Source: an uncultured Fusibacter sp. (GTDB lineage: Bacteria; Bacillota; Clostridia; Peptostreptococcales; Acidaminobacteraceae). From it: 10,203 nucleotides of DNA. This document shows positions 1 to 6,110 of the stretch, in pieces. Location of the stretch: assembly GCA_937958285.1 (NCBI GenBank), contig CALFXQ010000149.1, positions 1 to 10,203 of the forward strand, given 5' to 3'. The notes beneath the pieces are model-generated. The model searched no databases, was not told where the DNA came from, and saw only the letters and a list, made by a program, of their open reading frames with translations. Every line of letters begins with the position of its first letter. Position 1 is the first letter of the stretch. A program made the translations under genes and the position numbers.

Positions 1-1247
1 TGAAGGTTAAGCCAGTAAACGACGCGCCGGCCTTCGAGGCACTGATCTTGCCAGAAAGCGATGAAGATGCCTTAGTCAAGGCCCAGGTCAATGCAACGGA
101 TGTAGATGGCGATACACTAATTTATAGCATTGATAGTGTTATTGGTGGTGCTGCATCAATTTTAGGCAATCAATTGATTTATATGCCTTTCAAAGATTTT
201 AATGGCAAGGCAGAAATTCAGATTGTTGTTGAAGATGGAAAGGGCGGCCGGTCTAAGCAACTTATTAACTGGCTAGTAAAACCAATCACAGATGTTTATT
301 ACTTTGCAAATGGCGCTCTCAATGGCTCGGCACCAATTAACAGTAAGCATTATGCAGTTGGTCAACCAATCTCGTTTGATTGGAATACAGGTTTAATGAC
401 AAAAACACGTCATGACATGATGGGGTGGAGCCTGTTGAATGCAGCTTACGCCGATCAGATAAAAGACCGCGTTTATGTACCAGGCGAAACCATTAATGCA
501 CCTGCAGATGGCTCAGATATCAAAATTTATCCAGTCTGGAAGGAGATTGTTGTAACAGAGAGCACTTTGCCAACGCCTATTGCCATTGGCTTAGCGCCTC
601 AAACAACGCCCCAAACTTCACCGGGCACAACACCTGCACAACCCTCTGGGAATAATGGTGAGGTGGTTATCGATAATCCCAATATTCCATTAGGTAGTAT
701 AGATTATACGGACTTAAATACCGTGCCTTGGGCCTCTGAGGTTATGAAGTCCATGATTGATAAGGGCTATATAGCTGGACGAACCGACAAGTTGTTTATG
801 CCAAAGGCGGCAATTACAAGAGCCGAATTCATATCTCTACTTGTTAAAGCACTATCGTTACCGCAAAATACAAGTACAAGAACATTTAAAGATGTACTGC
901 CAGAAACATGGTATGCATCGGATGTTGCAACTGGTGTATCCTACGGCATCATCAAAGGCATCGATTTAAATAACTTTTCCCCAGATGGTGTTATAACGCG
1001 CCAAGAAGTGGCGACAATATTGGGTCGCGTAGTCGTGATTCGCAATAGAGCTCTACCAGTGGGCAAAGAAGTCCTCATGCGCTTTAAGGATTGGAAAGCC
1101 ATAGCAGAGTGGGCACTACAAGGCTCACAACAAAGTGTTGCTAGGGAATTGATTCAAGGTAACGGTAGCCTGTTCGTACCTAAGGCCAATGCTAGCCGAG
1201 CCGAGGCGATGATGATGGTCTACCGATTGGTAGATCTGGTGAAATAA
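1..1247 (+). CDS. SLH-domain surface protein, 3' part (5' end outside window)
   Basis: The reading frame is open from base 3 with no in-frame start needed, so the gene begins upstream; 414 codons are visible. In order (residue 1 = codon at base 3): a VNDAP motif and a cadherin-like/Ig-like bacterial repeat (about 3-95, with DVDGD and VEDGKGG calcium-site-like stretches), a Listeria-Bacteroides (InlB B-repeat) type unit (about 119-183, with GW and Y-x-PG signatures), a Pro/Thr/Gln-rich linker (about 185-228), and three SLH repeats (about 235-286, 295-344, 361-410). The SLH repeats keep the wall-polymer binding motif as TRAE, TRQE and SRAE. SLH triplets bind pyruvylated secondary cell-wall polymer, so the protein should be exported and held on the cell surface; the repeats before it suggest an adhesive or structural stalk. 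The N-terminal signal peptide is not in view. A strong terminator follows. The family call is secure, the exact ligand unknown. Confidence 0.93.
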   Translation, partial: KVKPVNDAPAFEALILPESDEDALVKAQVNATDVDGDTLIYSIDSVIGGAASILGNQLIYMPFKDFNGKAEIQIVVEDGKGGRSKQLINWLVKPITDVYYFANGALNGSAPINSKHYAVGQPISFDWNTGLMTKTRHDMMGWSLLNAAYADQIKDRVYVPGETINAPADGSDIKIYPVWKEIVVTESTLPTPIAIGLAPQTTPQTSPGTTPAQPSGNNGEVVIDNPNIPLGSIDYTDLNTVPWASEVMKSMIDKGYIAGRTDKLFMPKAAITRAEFISLLVKALSLPQNTSTRTFKDVLPETWYASDVATGVSYGIIKGIDLNNFSPDGVITRQEVATILGRVVVIRNRALPVGKEVLMRFKDWKAIAEWALQGSQQSVARELIQGNGSLFVPKANASRAEAMMMVYRLVDLVK

Positions 1248-1281
1248 AGTATAAACATTAAGCAACCAAGTGACAGAGAAA

Positions 1282-1327
1282 GGTGTCATTTTCCACAGAT
1301 GCATTGTGAAAAATGACATCTTTTCTT
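1282..1327 (+). terminator. Rho-independent terminator after the SLH gene
   Basis: A 16-position stem (1282-1297 with 1305-1320, one G-T wobble and one C-A mismatch) encloses the 7-base loop GATGCAT and is followed directly by TTTTCTT. It lies 35 bases after the SLH stop codon and separates the surface gene from the next operon. On the other strand the C-A mismatch becomes a G-T wobble, but no gene converges here. Confidence 0.85.
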
Positions 1328-1363
1328 CGTCCCAAAGTGTGATGACAGGATGGGAGTAGAAAA

Positions 1364-1726
1364 ATGAAAACAGATGCTGATACAAAGCACCGCATTTTTG
1401 GCATGACCTTTTCGAGTATTTATGTACTGTATCTTAATAAGATAGAGCGAAAAGACCGCACAAAAGACGAGTTAGATCAAGTGATTTTATGGCTTACAGG
1501 TTATACTCAAGAGCTACTCGATAATCAGATTGAAAAACAAGTGACCTTCGAAACCTTTTTCGATGAAGCAGTGCAATTTAACCCAAGGGCCGAATTGATT
1601 AAGGGCTCTATATGTGGTGTAAAATTGGATGAGATCGAAAATCCTTTAATGAAAAAGATTCGCTATTTGGACAAGATCGTAGATGAGTTGGCAAAGGGCA
1701 GAGCATTAGAAAAGGTATTGAGATGA
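1364..1726 (+). CDS. DUF2200 family protein
   Basis: A 120-residue soluble protein that I recognise as a member of DUF2200, a family of about this length with no established function. Family-typical stretches are the N-terminal RIFGMTFSSIY, ERKDRTKDE, the WLTGYTQE block, FETFFDEA, the LIKGSICGV block, and a C-terminal MKKIRYLDKIVDELAKG helix. No signal peptide, membrane helix or catalytic motif is evident. The ATG is preceded by GGGAG at a suitable distance (near 1351). The stop overlaps the start of the following HD gene by four bases (ATGA), so the two are almost certainly cotranscribed and translationally coupled. No convincing promoter was found in the 36 bases between the upstream terminator and the start; the promoter may lie within the terminator hairpin, or read-through may supply transcription. 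Confidence 0.85.
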   Translation: MKTDADTKHRIFGMTFSSIYVLYLNKIERKDRTKDELDQVILWLTGYTQELLDNQIEKQVTFETFFDEAVQFNPRAELIKGSICGVKLDEIENPLMKKIRYLDKIVDELAKGRALEKVLR

Positions 1727-2409
1727 ATACCGAAAGCAGGGAATTGATCAAAGGGCATAAACAGATCTTTCAGTACGTGACGACTAAACTTGAGCAGGGA
1801 AACCGCGATCGCTGCGGTGGAGGTTTGTATCCCTTTAGAAAGCGCTCAGATCATACGTTAAGAGTGTATCAGTGGGCAAAATTACTCATGCAAAAAAATA
1901 AATCTGAAAGTCTTGAAAATGAAAGCCAATCGAATAAGGTAGATAGTGAAGCAGTGCTTGTCGCGGCGCTGTTTCACGATATTGGCTACTCTGTGGTACC
2001 CGAAGATCAGAAGAAGCATCATGCTGCCTATAGCGCTGAGTTGGCGCATGCTTATTTAATTGATCATAACTATCCGCCCGATTTTACTGAGCTGGTAGTC
2101 TTTTTAGTCAGCCAACATTCCAAAAAATCATATCTTTTAGATGATGGAGTCATTCCCGAACTCGTTATACTGCTTGAAGCGGATTTATTAGATGAAACAG
2201 GGGCAATGTCAATTGCTTGGGATTGTATGATGGAAGGCGCACTTCCAAATCAGTCCTTCGAGCAAACACTGAATCATATTGAGAGATACACTCAGACGCA
2301 AATCGCTCACAACCCAATGAGAAGTACTGTTGCAAGACGCATTTGGGATGAGAAGATCGCTCTGGTTAAGAATTTTGTTGAGCAGTTCAAGCAAGATTTG
2401 TTCTTATAA
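1723..2409 (+). CDS. HD-domain protein, probable metal-dependent phosphohydrolase
   Basis: A 228-residue cytoplasmic protein with an HD-superfamily metal site: H44 (SDHTLRV), H85-D86 (ALFHDIGYS), the pair H99-H100, H132 (SQHSKK) and D154 within EADLLDETG. These are the residues that bind one or two divalent metals in HD phosphohydrolases, and all appear intact. The family acts on phosphate esters of nucleotides or related compounds; the substrate here cannot be told. It resembles small stand-alone HD proteins common in Bacillota that carry a short Cys-containing N-terminal segment before the HTLRV helix. It starts inside the stop codon of the DUF2200 gene and is followed after 29 bases by the macro-domain gene, suggesting one operon. 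A Ser/Asn/Glu-rich insertion at about 59-73, between the first His and the HD pair, is probably a surface loop. Confidence 0.88.
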   Translation: MNTESRELIKGHKQIFQYVTTKLEQGNRDRCGGGLYPFRKRSDHTLRVYQWAKLLMQKNKSESLENESQSNKVDSEAVLVAALFHDIGYSVVPEDQKKHHAAYSAELAHAYLIDHNYPPDFTELVVFLVSQHSKKSYLLDDGVIPELVILLEADLLDETGAMSIAWDCMMEGALPNQSFEQTLNHIERYTQTQIAHNPMRSTVARRIWDEKIALVKNFVEQFKQDLFL

Positions 2410-2438
2410 TAGAACGTCGCAATTATTGGGAGGGTTAA

Positions 2439-3443
2439 ATGCCGTACGAGATTATAAGAGCAGATATCACGAAACTTAAAGTCGATGCCATTGTGAATTC
2501 CGCAAACACCTCATTACTGGGGGGTGGAGACTTAGAAGATTGCCAAGTGGGTCAATCTAAAGTGACTAAAGGCCATAACTTGCAGGCTGATTACGTGATT
2601 CACACTGTAGGCCCAATTTGGCAAGGGGGCAATCACGGGGAAGAAGCATTGCTGAGGTCATGCTACCGTAGTGCCCTTAAAGTGGCTACTGATCTAGGGT
2701 TAAACCATGTAGCCTTTGCTCTTATATCGAGTGACGTTTTTGGTTATCCAAAGGGTTTGGCGATTTATGTGGCGCAGTCAGAAATACGTGCCTTTTTAAA
2801 CAAGCATGAAATGATGATCTCTTTGGTGGTGTTTGACAGAAAAACCTACGATGTAGCCGAGAGTACTTTAGCATCTGTGAAAGCTTATATTGATGATCAT
2901 TATGTACATTCGCAGTGGGATGCACGCCAATTTCTTGAAAAGTCAGTGAAATGCTCGACAACTGAGGCTAAAGCGTTTGATTTAGATTCAGAAGAGCAAT
3001 CTATTTTAGATGTATGTGAAGCGGGTATTAGCTTTGAGACGACTCTAGAGCTACCCTATAAAAAGAAGAAACACCGAGAAAAATTTGAATTAAAACTTGA
3101 AACCAGTTTTTCTGAACATCTTTTAACCTTAATTGACAGTAGTGGCATGACAGATGTTCAGACATACAAGCGTGCTAATATAGATCGAAAATTGTTTTCA
3201 AAGATCCGAGGCGATAAGTATTATCAACCTAAGAAGCAGACTGCATTGGCACTAGCGATTGCACTTGAACTCGACCTAGAACAAACGCATATTCTCCTTC
3301 AAAAGGCGGGTTATGCATTGTCTAAAAGCAGTGTCTTCGATTTAGTAATCACCTACTTTATTGAATCTAGAAATTACGACATTTACGAGATCAACGACGT
3401 GCTTTTTAAAATGGATGAACCACTACTATGTGCAAAGCTTTAG
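2439..3443 (+). CDS. Degenerate macro-domain protein with C-terminal HTH-like domain
   Basis: 334 residues. The N-terminal 150 or so residues are clearly macro domain: RADIT with D9 (the adenine-contacting Asp), the VNSANTSLLGGG block with N20 and N23, ITKG-type VTKGHNL, YVIHTVGP and YPKGLAI. Compared with remembered homologues, the glycine-rich loop that normally continues GVDGAIHRAAGP is missing: GGG at 28-30 runs straight into DLEDCQVGQ, about 18-20 residues short. In the second phosphate loop the usual STG or SSG is SSD (D99). Both changes hit ADP-ribose binding, so catalysis is unlikely. A charged linker (about 175-220) leads to a C-terminal domain (about 225-334) known from Bacillota macro proteins, with the ANIDRKLFSKIR helix and a lambda-repressor-like helical pattern. 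GGGAGGG at 2428-2434 serves as ribosome site. It lies in the DUF2200-HD run and precedes the vWA gene. It may read a signal, or be decaying. Confidence 0.85.
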   Translation: MPYEIIRADITKLKVDAIVNSANTSLLGGGDLEDCQVGQSKVTKGHNLQADYVIHTVGPIWQGGNHGEEALLRSCYRSALKVATDLGLNHVAFALISSDVFGYPKGLAIYVAQSEIRAFLNKHEMMISLVVFDRKTYDVAESTLASVKAYIDDHYVHSQWDARQFLEKSVKCSTTEAKAFDLDSEEQSILDVCEAGISFETTLELPYKKKKHREKFELKLETSFSEHLLTLIDSSGMTDVQTYKRANIDRKLFSKIRGDKYYQPKKQTALALAIALELDLEQTHILLQKAGYALSKSSVFDLVITYFIESRNYDIYEINDVLFKMDEPLLCAKL

Positions 3444-3478
3444 TTATTTGCAATAGATGTCGCTTGGCAGGCGACCAA

Positions 3479-3507
3479 TTGAGGTGAAGTTAGTGTTATC
3501 CTTTAAT
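3479..3507 (+). promoter_or_regulatory. Candidate sigma-A promoter of the vWA gene
   Basis: TTGAGG (3479-3484), a 17-base spacer and TTTAAT (3502-3507) give a four-of-six -35 and a five-of-six -10. Transcription would start near 3514, leaving a leader of only about 18 bases before the vWA start codon. The -10 lies inside the palindrome at 3499-3521. This is pattern matching only. Confidence 0.45.
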
Positions 3508-3521
3508 TGACCATTAAAGGA
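3499..3521 (+). promoter_or_regulatory. Palindrome overlapping promoter -10 and vWA ribosome site
   Basis: TCCTTTAAT (3499-3507) and ATTAAAGGA (3513-3521) are perfect 9-base complements around the loop TGACC. The right arm holds the first part of the SD AAAGGAGGG (3516-3524), and the left arm holds the predicted -10. In a long transcript from the upstream operon the hairpin would cover the ribosome site; in a short transcript from the local promoter the left arm would be absent. It could also be a repressor operator. A smaller hairpin (GTCGC 3459-3463 with GCGAC 3471-3475) lies just upstream. Confidence 0.5.
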
Positions 3522-3531
3522 GGGTATACCA

Positions 3532-4179
3532 ATGAAAAAAGACCTAACTGAACTTGTTTTTATTTTGGATCGAAGTGGTTCTATGAGCGGCTTAGAAAAA
3601 GATACAATCGGTGGCTATAATGCCATGTTGGCAAAGCAAAAGCACAAAGTAGGTAATGCTGCAGTAACTACAGTATTGTTCGATGACGACTACGAAGTAT
3701 TGCATGACAGAATTCAAATCAACGGGGTGCAGCCAATAAATGACAAACAGTATTTTGTACGAGGATCGACGGCATTGCTCGATGCTGTTGGAAAGACCAT
3801 ATTAAAAATTGCCAACGTTCAAAAAAACACACTCGAAGAAGAGCGTGCTGAAAAAGTACTCTTTGTGATTACTACAGATGGGCAAGAAAATTCGAGTCAT
3901 GAGTTTTCGTACGATAGAATTAAGTCAATGATTGAGAAACAGAAGACAGAACATAAATGGGAGTTTATTTTTCTCGGTGCGAATATCGATGCTGCAAAAG
4001 AGGCGGCAAAATTCGGGATTGCAAGTGATCATACCGCACAATTTCACAATGATTCAGAGGGTGTTGCATTAAATTATGCGGTTGTTAGCGAGGCTGTTAG
4101 TGCCATAAGATCTGGAAAGCAGTTGTCGAAGCATTGGAAAAAAGAAATTGAAGAGGACTTTAAAAACCGCAAGGCATAA
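3532..4179 (+). CDS. von Willebrand factor A (vWA) domain protein with intact MIDAS
   Basis: A 215-residue protein that is essentially one vWA domain. The metal-ion-dependent adhesion site is complete: DxSxS as D13, S15, S17 (LDRSGSMS), T80 in the GSTALLDA turn, and D116 in TTDGQENS. There is no signal peptide or membrane helix, so it should be cytoplasmic, like the vWA proteins that serve as scaffolds for ATPases, kinases or stress proteins rather than surface adhesins. The C-terminal tail (KHWKKEIEEDF) is basic and helical. Its ribosome site AAAGGAGGG is strong but lies in a palindrome. It follows the macro/HTH gene by 88 bases. From memory, vWA proteins with this N-terminus (TELVFILDRSGSMSGLE) are frequent in Clostridia, and I have an impression of them near macro proteins; that association is unverified. 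Partner and role are unknown. Confidence 0.9.
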   Translation: MKKDLTELVFILDRSGSMSGLEKDTIGGYNAMLAKQKHKVGNAAVTTVLFDDDYEVLHDRIQINGVQPINDKQYFVRGSTALLDAVGKTILKIANVQKNTLEEERAEKVLFVITTDGQENSSHEFSYDRIKSMIEKQKTEHKWEFIFLGANIDAAKEAAKFGIASDHTAQFHNDSEGVALNYAVVSEAVSAIRSGKQLSKHWKKEIEEDFKNRKA

Positions 4180-4228
4180 CTTGACCAAAAAAACCTTGCT
4201 AAAACTTTGTTTTCGCAGTTCCCCAGGG

Positions 4229-4257
4229 TACAAAACATCTCGATTTAGTGGTAAGAT
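4229..4257 (+). promoter_or_regulatory. Candidate extended -10 promoter for the degV gene
   Basis: TAAGAT (4252-4257) is preceded by TGG, giving an extended -10 (TGnTAAGAT). A weak -35, TACAAA (4229-4234), stands 17 bases upstream. Transcription would start about 30 bases before the degV start codon. It suggests DegV is expressed separately from the vWA gene. Confidence 0.42.
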
Positions 4258-4296
4258 AGTTTCATAGAATTCACTAATCCAAGGAGATCAGCACAT

Positions 4297-5127
4297 ATGA
4301 GAATTGTAGCCGATAGCAGCTGTGACTTAACTCAAGAGATGAAAGACAGAATGAGTATTACCTTGGTACCGTTAACAATATCAGTCGGTGAAAGACAATT
4401 TCGCGATGATGAATCTTTGATAGTAGAAGAAATGCTAAGCGCAATAGATGCCTCAAATGAGGTGCCAAGATCTGCTTGCCCGTCTCCACAAGAATTTATG
4501 AACGCCTTTTTAGAAAAGGGTTCAGTTTTTGCTGTAACACTTACCAGTGCATTGAGTGGTACATACAACAGCGCGATAATCGCACGGGATCTATTCCTTC
4601 AAGAAAACCAAGAAAAATTCATTCATATTTTTGATTCTAAGGGTGCAACCGCCAAAGAAACGTTGATCGCACTAAAGCTCGATGAGTTAATCAAAAAGGG
4701 GCTCCAAGAGAACGAGATAGTAGCTGAAGTAAATGCATATATTGAAAAGACAAAGTTGTTCTTCCAATTGGGAACACTAGATATCATGATAAAAAATGGT
4801 CGCATTAGCAAGTTAAAGGGTTTTATCGGTGGCATTTTAAACATCAAGCCCATTCTCTATGCCACGGCAGCCGGCGAAGCAGAGCTCTTCGAAAATGTCC
4901 GTTCCGAAAAAAAGTCAGTCCGACGTTTAGTAGAACTTATTGGCGAACAGTGTTCCGATTTTTCAGAGCGCGTTTTGGCAATTACCCATTGTTATGCGCC
5001 AGAAAAAGCAGAGATGATCAAAAACGAAATTGAAGCACGCTACAATTTTAAACAGGTGTTGATTGTACCCACTAGAGGGCTAAGCAGTCTTTATACAGCA
5101 AGGGGCGGCGTCACTATCGCCTTCTAA
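4297..5127 (+). CDS. DegV family protein, FakB-like fatty-acid-binding subunit
   Basis: 276 residues, the usual length of the DegV family. Diagnostic features are the N-terminal IVADSSCDL strand-loop, the PRSACPSP segment (about 57-64) that follows the first lobe, TSALSGTYNSA (83-93), an FDSKGAT region, GRISK with the conserved Arg, a GILNIKPIL block, and a C-terminal GGVTIAF. DegV proteins hold a single fatty acid between two lobes; the FakB members present it to the kinase FakA, giving acyl-phosphate for phospholipid synthesis. No fakA gene is in the window, so it may act with a kinase encoded elsewhere. The ATG follows AAGGAGA at a good distance. It has its own candidate promoter and its own terminator, so it is probably monocistronic. 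The family call is firm; the lipid preference is unknown. Confidence 0.93.
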   Translation: MRIVADSSCDLTQEMKDRMSITLVPLTISVGERQFRDDESLIVEEMLSAIDASNEVPRSACPSPQEFMNAFLEKGSVFAVTLTSALSGTYNSAIIARDLFLQENQEKFIHIFDSKGATAKETLIALKLDELIKKGLQENEIVAEVNAYIEKTKLFFQLGTLDIMIKNGRISKLKGFIGGILNIKPILYATAAGEAELFENVRSEKKSVRRLVELIGEQCSDFSERVLAITHCYAPEKAEMIKNEIEARYNFKQVLIVPTRGLSSLYTARGGVTIAF

Positions 5128-5168
5128 ATTTACCAAGTATTAATTGCAAAGTTATAAATAACAGCTTT

Positions 5169-5219
5169 AAGTGCTCACCAAAAAATGTGAAGTGATCACC
5201 AATATGTGAGCACTTTTTC
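5169..5219 (+). terminator. Terminator after degV, formed by two direct repeats
   Basis: AAGTGCTCAC (5169-5178) and GTGAGCACTT (5206-5215) are perfect 10-base complements, followed by a T run (TTTTT at 5214-5218). The 27-base loop is long for an intrinsic terminator and holds a second repeat copy with the self-complementary GTGATCAC. It lies between convergent genes, so it may also stop minus-strand transcripts from the 5272-6084 gene, though the T run on that side is poor. Confidence 0.7.
5171..5209. repeat. Two imperfect direct repeats inside the degV terminator
   Basis: Copy one (5171-5190) and copy two (5192-5209) share the pattern GTG(C/A)TCACCAA, then a short A/T stretch, then ATGTGA. 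The copies differ by one substitution and a small length change in the A/T stretch. Each copy also carries TCAC and GTGA as a small internal inverted repeat. Confidence 0.6.
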
Positions 5220-5271
5220 ATTGCAATAGTACAAGTGATGACTTGGAATTATGCTTAAGAGTGAGGGGAGG

Positions 5272-6084
5272 TTAGAAGGGTGTCGTAAAAGAAAAAATAA
5301 AGAACGAGATCACAAAGAGCAGCACCACCCAGAGTACGCCTGCCCACCATCTACGCTTCGTTGAGCCAAAATAGAACATCATTACAAACACATGCATAGC
5401 TACAATAATCAGAACCCCAATCCCCATGGTGGCACTGCCCAAGGAAATTAGAAGATAAAACACCAGGTTAAAACTCCAAAGTAGCATAAAGAGAAAGCCG
5501 CGCCCACGCCGGGAGAGGTTTCGATTTAAGGGTTGTGTAGTTTGTTCTAGTGTTGTATTGATATGTGTGCCTTCTGCATTTGTGGTATTCACTCTAACGC
5601 AATCAGGTAGATTGGCCAGGTCTTCTTCTAGCTCTTGTCGGCTTAAAGCGTTTATTTTACGCATACTGAGCACTGGTCGAAGTTTAAGACCATACTTAAT
5701 ACACACGTTTTTTATTCGCTTTTGAACTTCGCTAAAATCGTAGCGCATTTCGACGATTTCGCCTTTTTCATTGGTTTGCACGCGCACAAACTCACGATTG
5801 CCTTGTTTGCTCACGCGACGCGTAGATTCATTATTAAAATTTGATTCCATATCGCCCTTTGCAAATCCAGTATCACGTTCGACGATCTTTTCGTAGTATA
5901 ATAGATTGCGGCCCTTCACATCGAGTGCGATGCCAAGTGTAAATTCCACTTCGTAGGCACGCGTGGATTGACCTACAATTTTCATAAGTTCGTTGACGTA
6001 AATATCGGCATCGCCAGAAAAATCCAGGCGAAAACCCATTTCTTGAAGTACTTGCTTGATGTCTTGTGTCAGAAGTTTCTTCAT
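5272..6084 (-). CDS. Unrecognised protein: soluble N-terminal domain plus three membrane helices
   Basis: 270 residues; I do not recognise the family. The N-terminal 190 or so residues are hydrophilic and mixed alpha/beta in character, with a Lys/Arg-rich stretch (STRRVSKQGNREFVRV), a helix-like DFSEVQKRIKNVCIKYG and a Thr/Asn-rich linker (about 165-190). Three hydrophobic segments follow at about 196-216, 220-240 and 246-267, separated by a basic loop (STKRRWW, 241-247). With no signal peptide and basic residues before helix one (SRRGRG), the soluble part should lie in the cytoplasm. GGGAGGG stands 7 bases before the ATG. The gene is divergent from the LAL regulator, with 26 bp between start codons, so a regulatory link is plausible. 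It might sense or transmit a signal at the membrane, but nothing in it proves a role. It converges on degV. Confidence 0.75.
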   Translation of the reverse strand: MKKLLTQDIKQVLQEMGFRLDFSGDADIYVNELMKIVGQSTRAYEVEFTLGIALDVKGRNLLYYEKIVERDTGFAKGDMESNFNNESTRRVSKQGNREFVRVQTNEKGEIVEMRYDFSEVQKRIKNVCIKYGLKLRPVLSMRKINALSRQELEEDLANLPDCVRVNTTNAEGTHINTTLEQTTQPLNRNLSRRGRGFLFMLLWSFNLVFYLLISLGSATMGIGVLIIVAMHVFVMMFYFGSTKRRWWAGVLWVVLLFVISFFIFSFTTPF

Positions 6085-6091
6085 AACTTGT

Positions 6092-6104
6092 CCCTCCCAG
6101 GAGG
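6092..6104. promoter_or_regulatory. Back-to-back ribosome binding sites of two divergent genes
   Basis: AGGAGG (6099-6104) serves the plus-strand gene at 6111 and GGGAGGG on the minus strand (6098-6092) serves the gene starting at 6084. Together they form a perfect inverted repeat, CCTCC-CA-GGAGG (6093-6104). Only 26 bases separate the start codons, leaving no room for promoters, so each gene's promoter must lie inside the other gene. Confidence 0.75.
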
Positions 6105-6110
6105 CGGATC

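Noticed and set aside
1321..1363. Promoter directly before the DUF2200 gene
   Set aside because: No -35/-10 pair with reasonable matches was found after the terminator.
4180..4228. Possible terminator or promoter just after the vWA gene (TTGACC at 4181; AAAAC/GTTTT near 4201-4213)
   Set aside because: No -10 stands at the right distance from TTGACC, and the AT-only 5-base stem has a 3-base loop and no following T run.
5232..5245. Small hairpin CAAGT-GATG-ACTTG between degV and the minus-strand gene
   Set aside because: Only 5 pairs, no T run in either direction, and expected by chance in this length.
5970..6060. TTGACC, TTGACG and TTGAAG as -35 boxes for the LAL gene
   Set aside because: None has an acceptable -10 at 16-18 bases, so no promoter is called although one must lie in this area.
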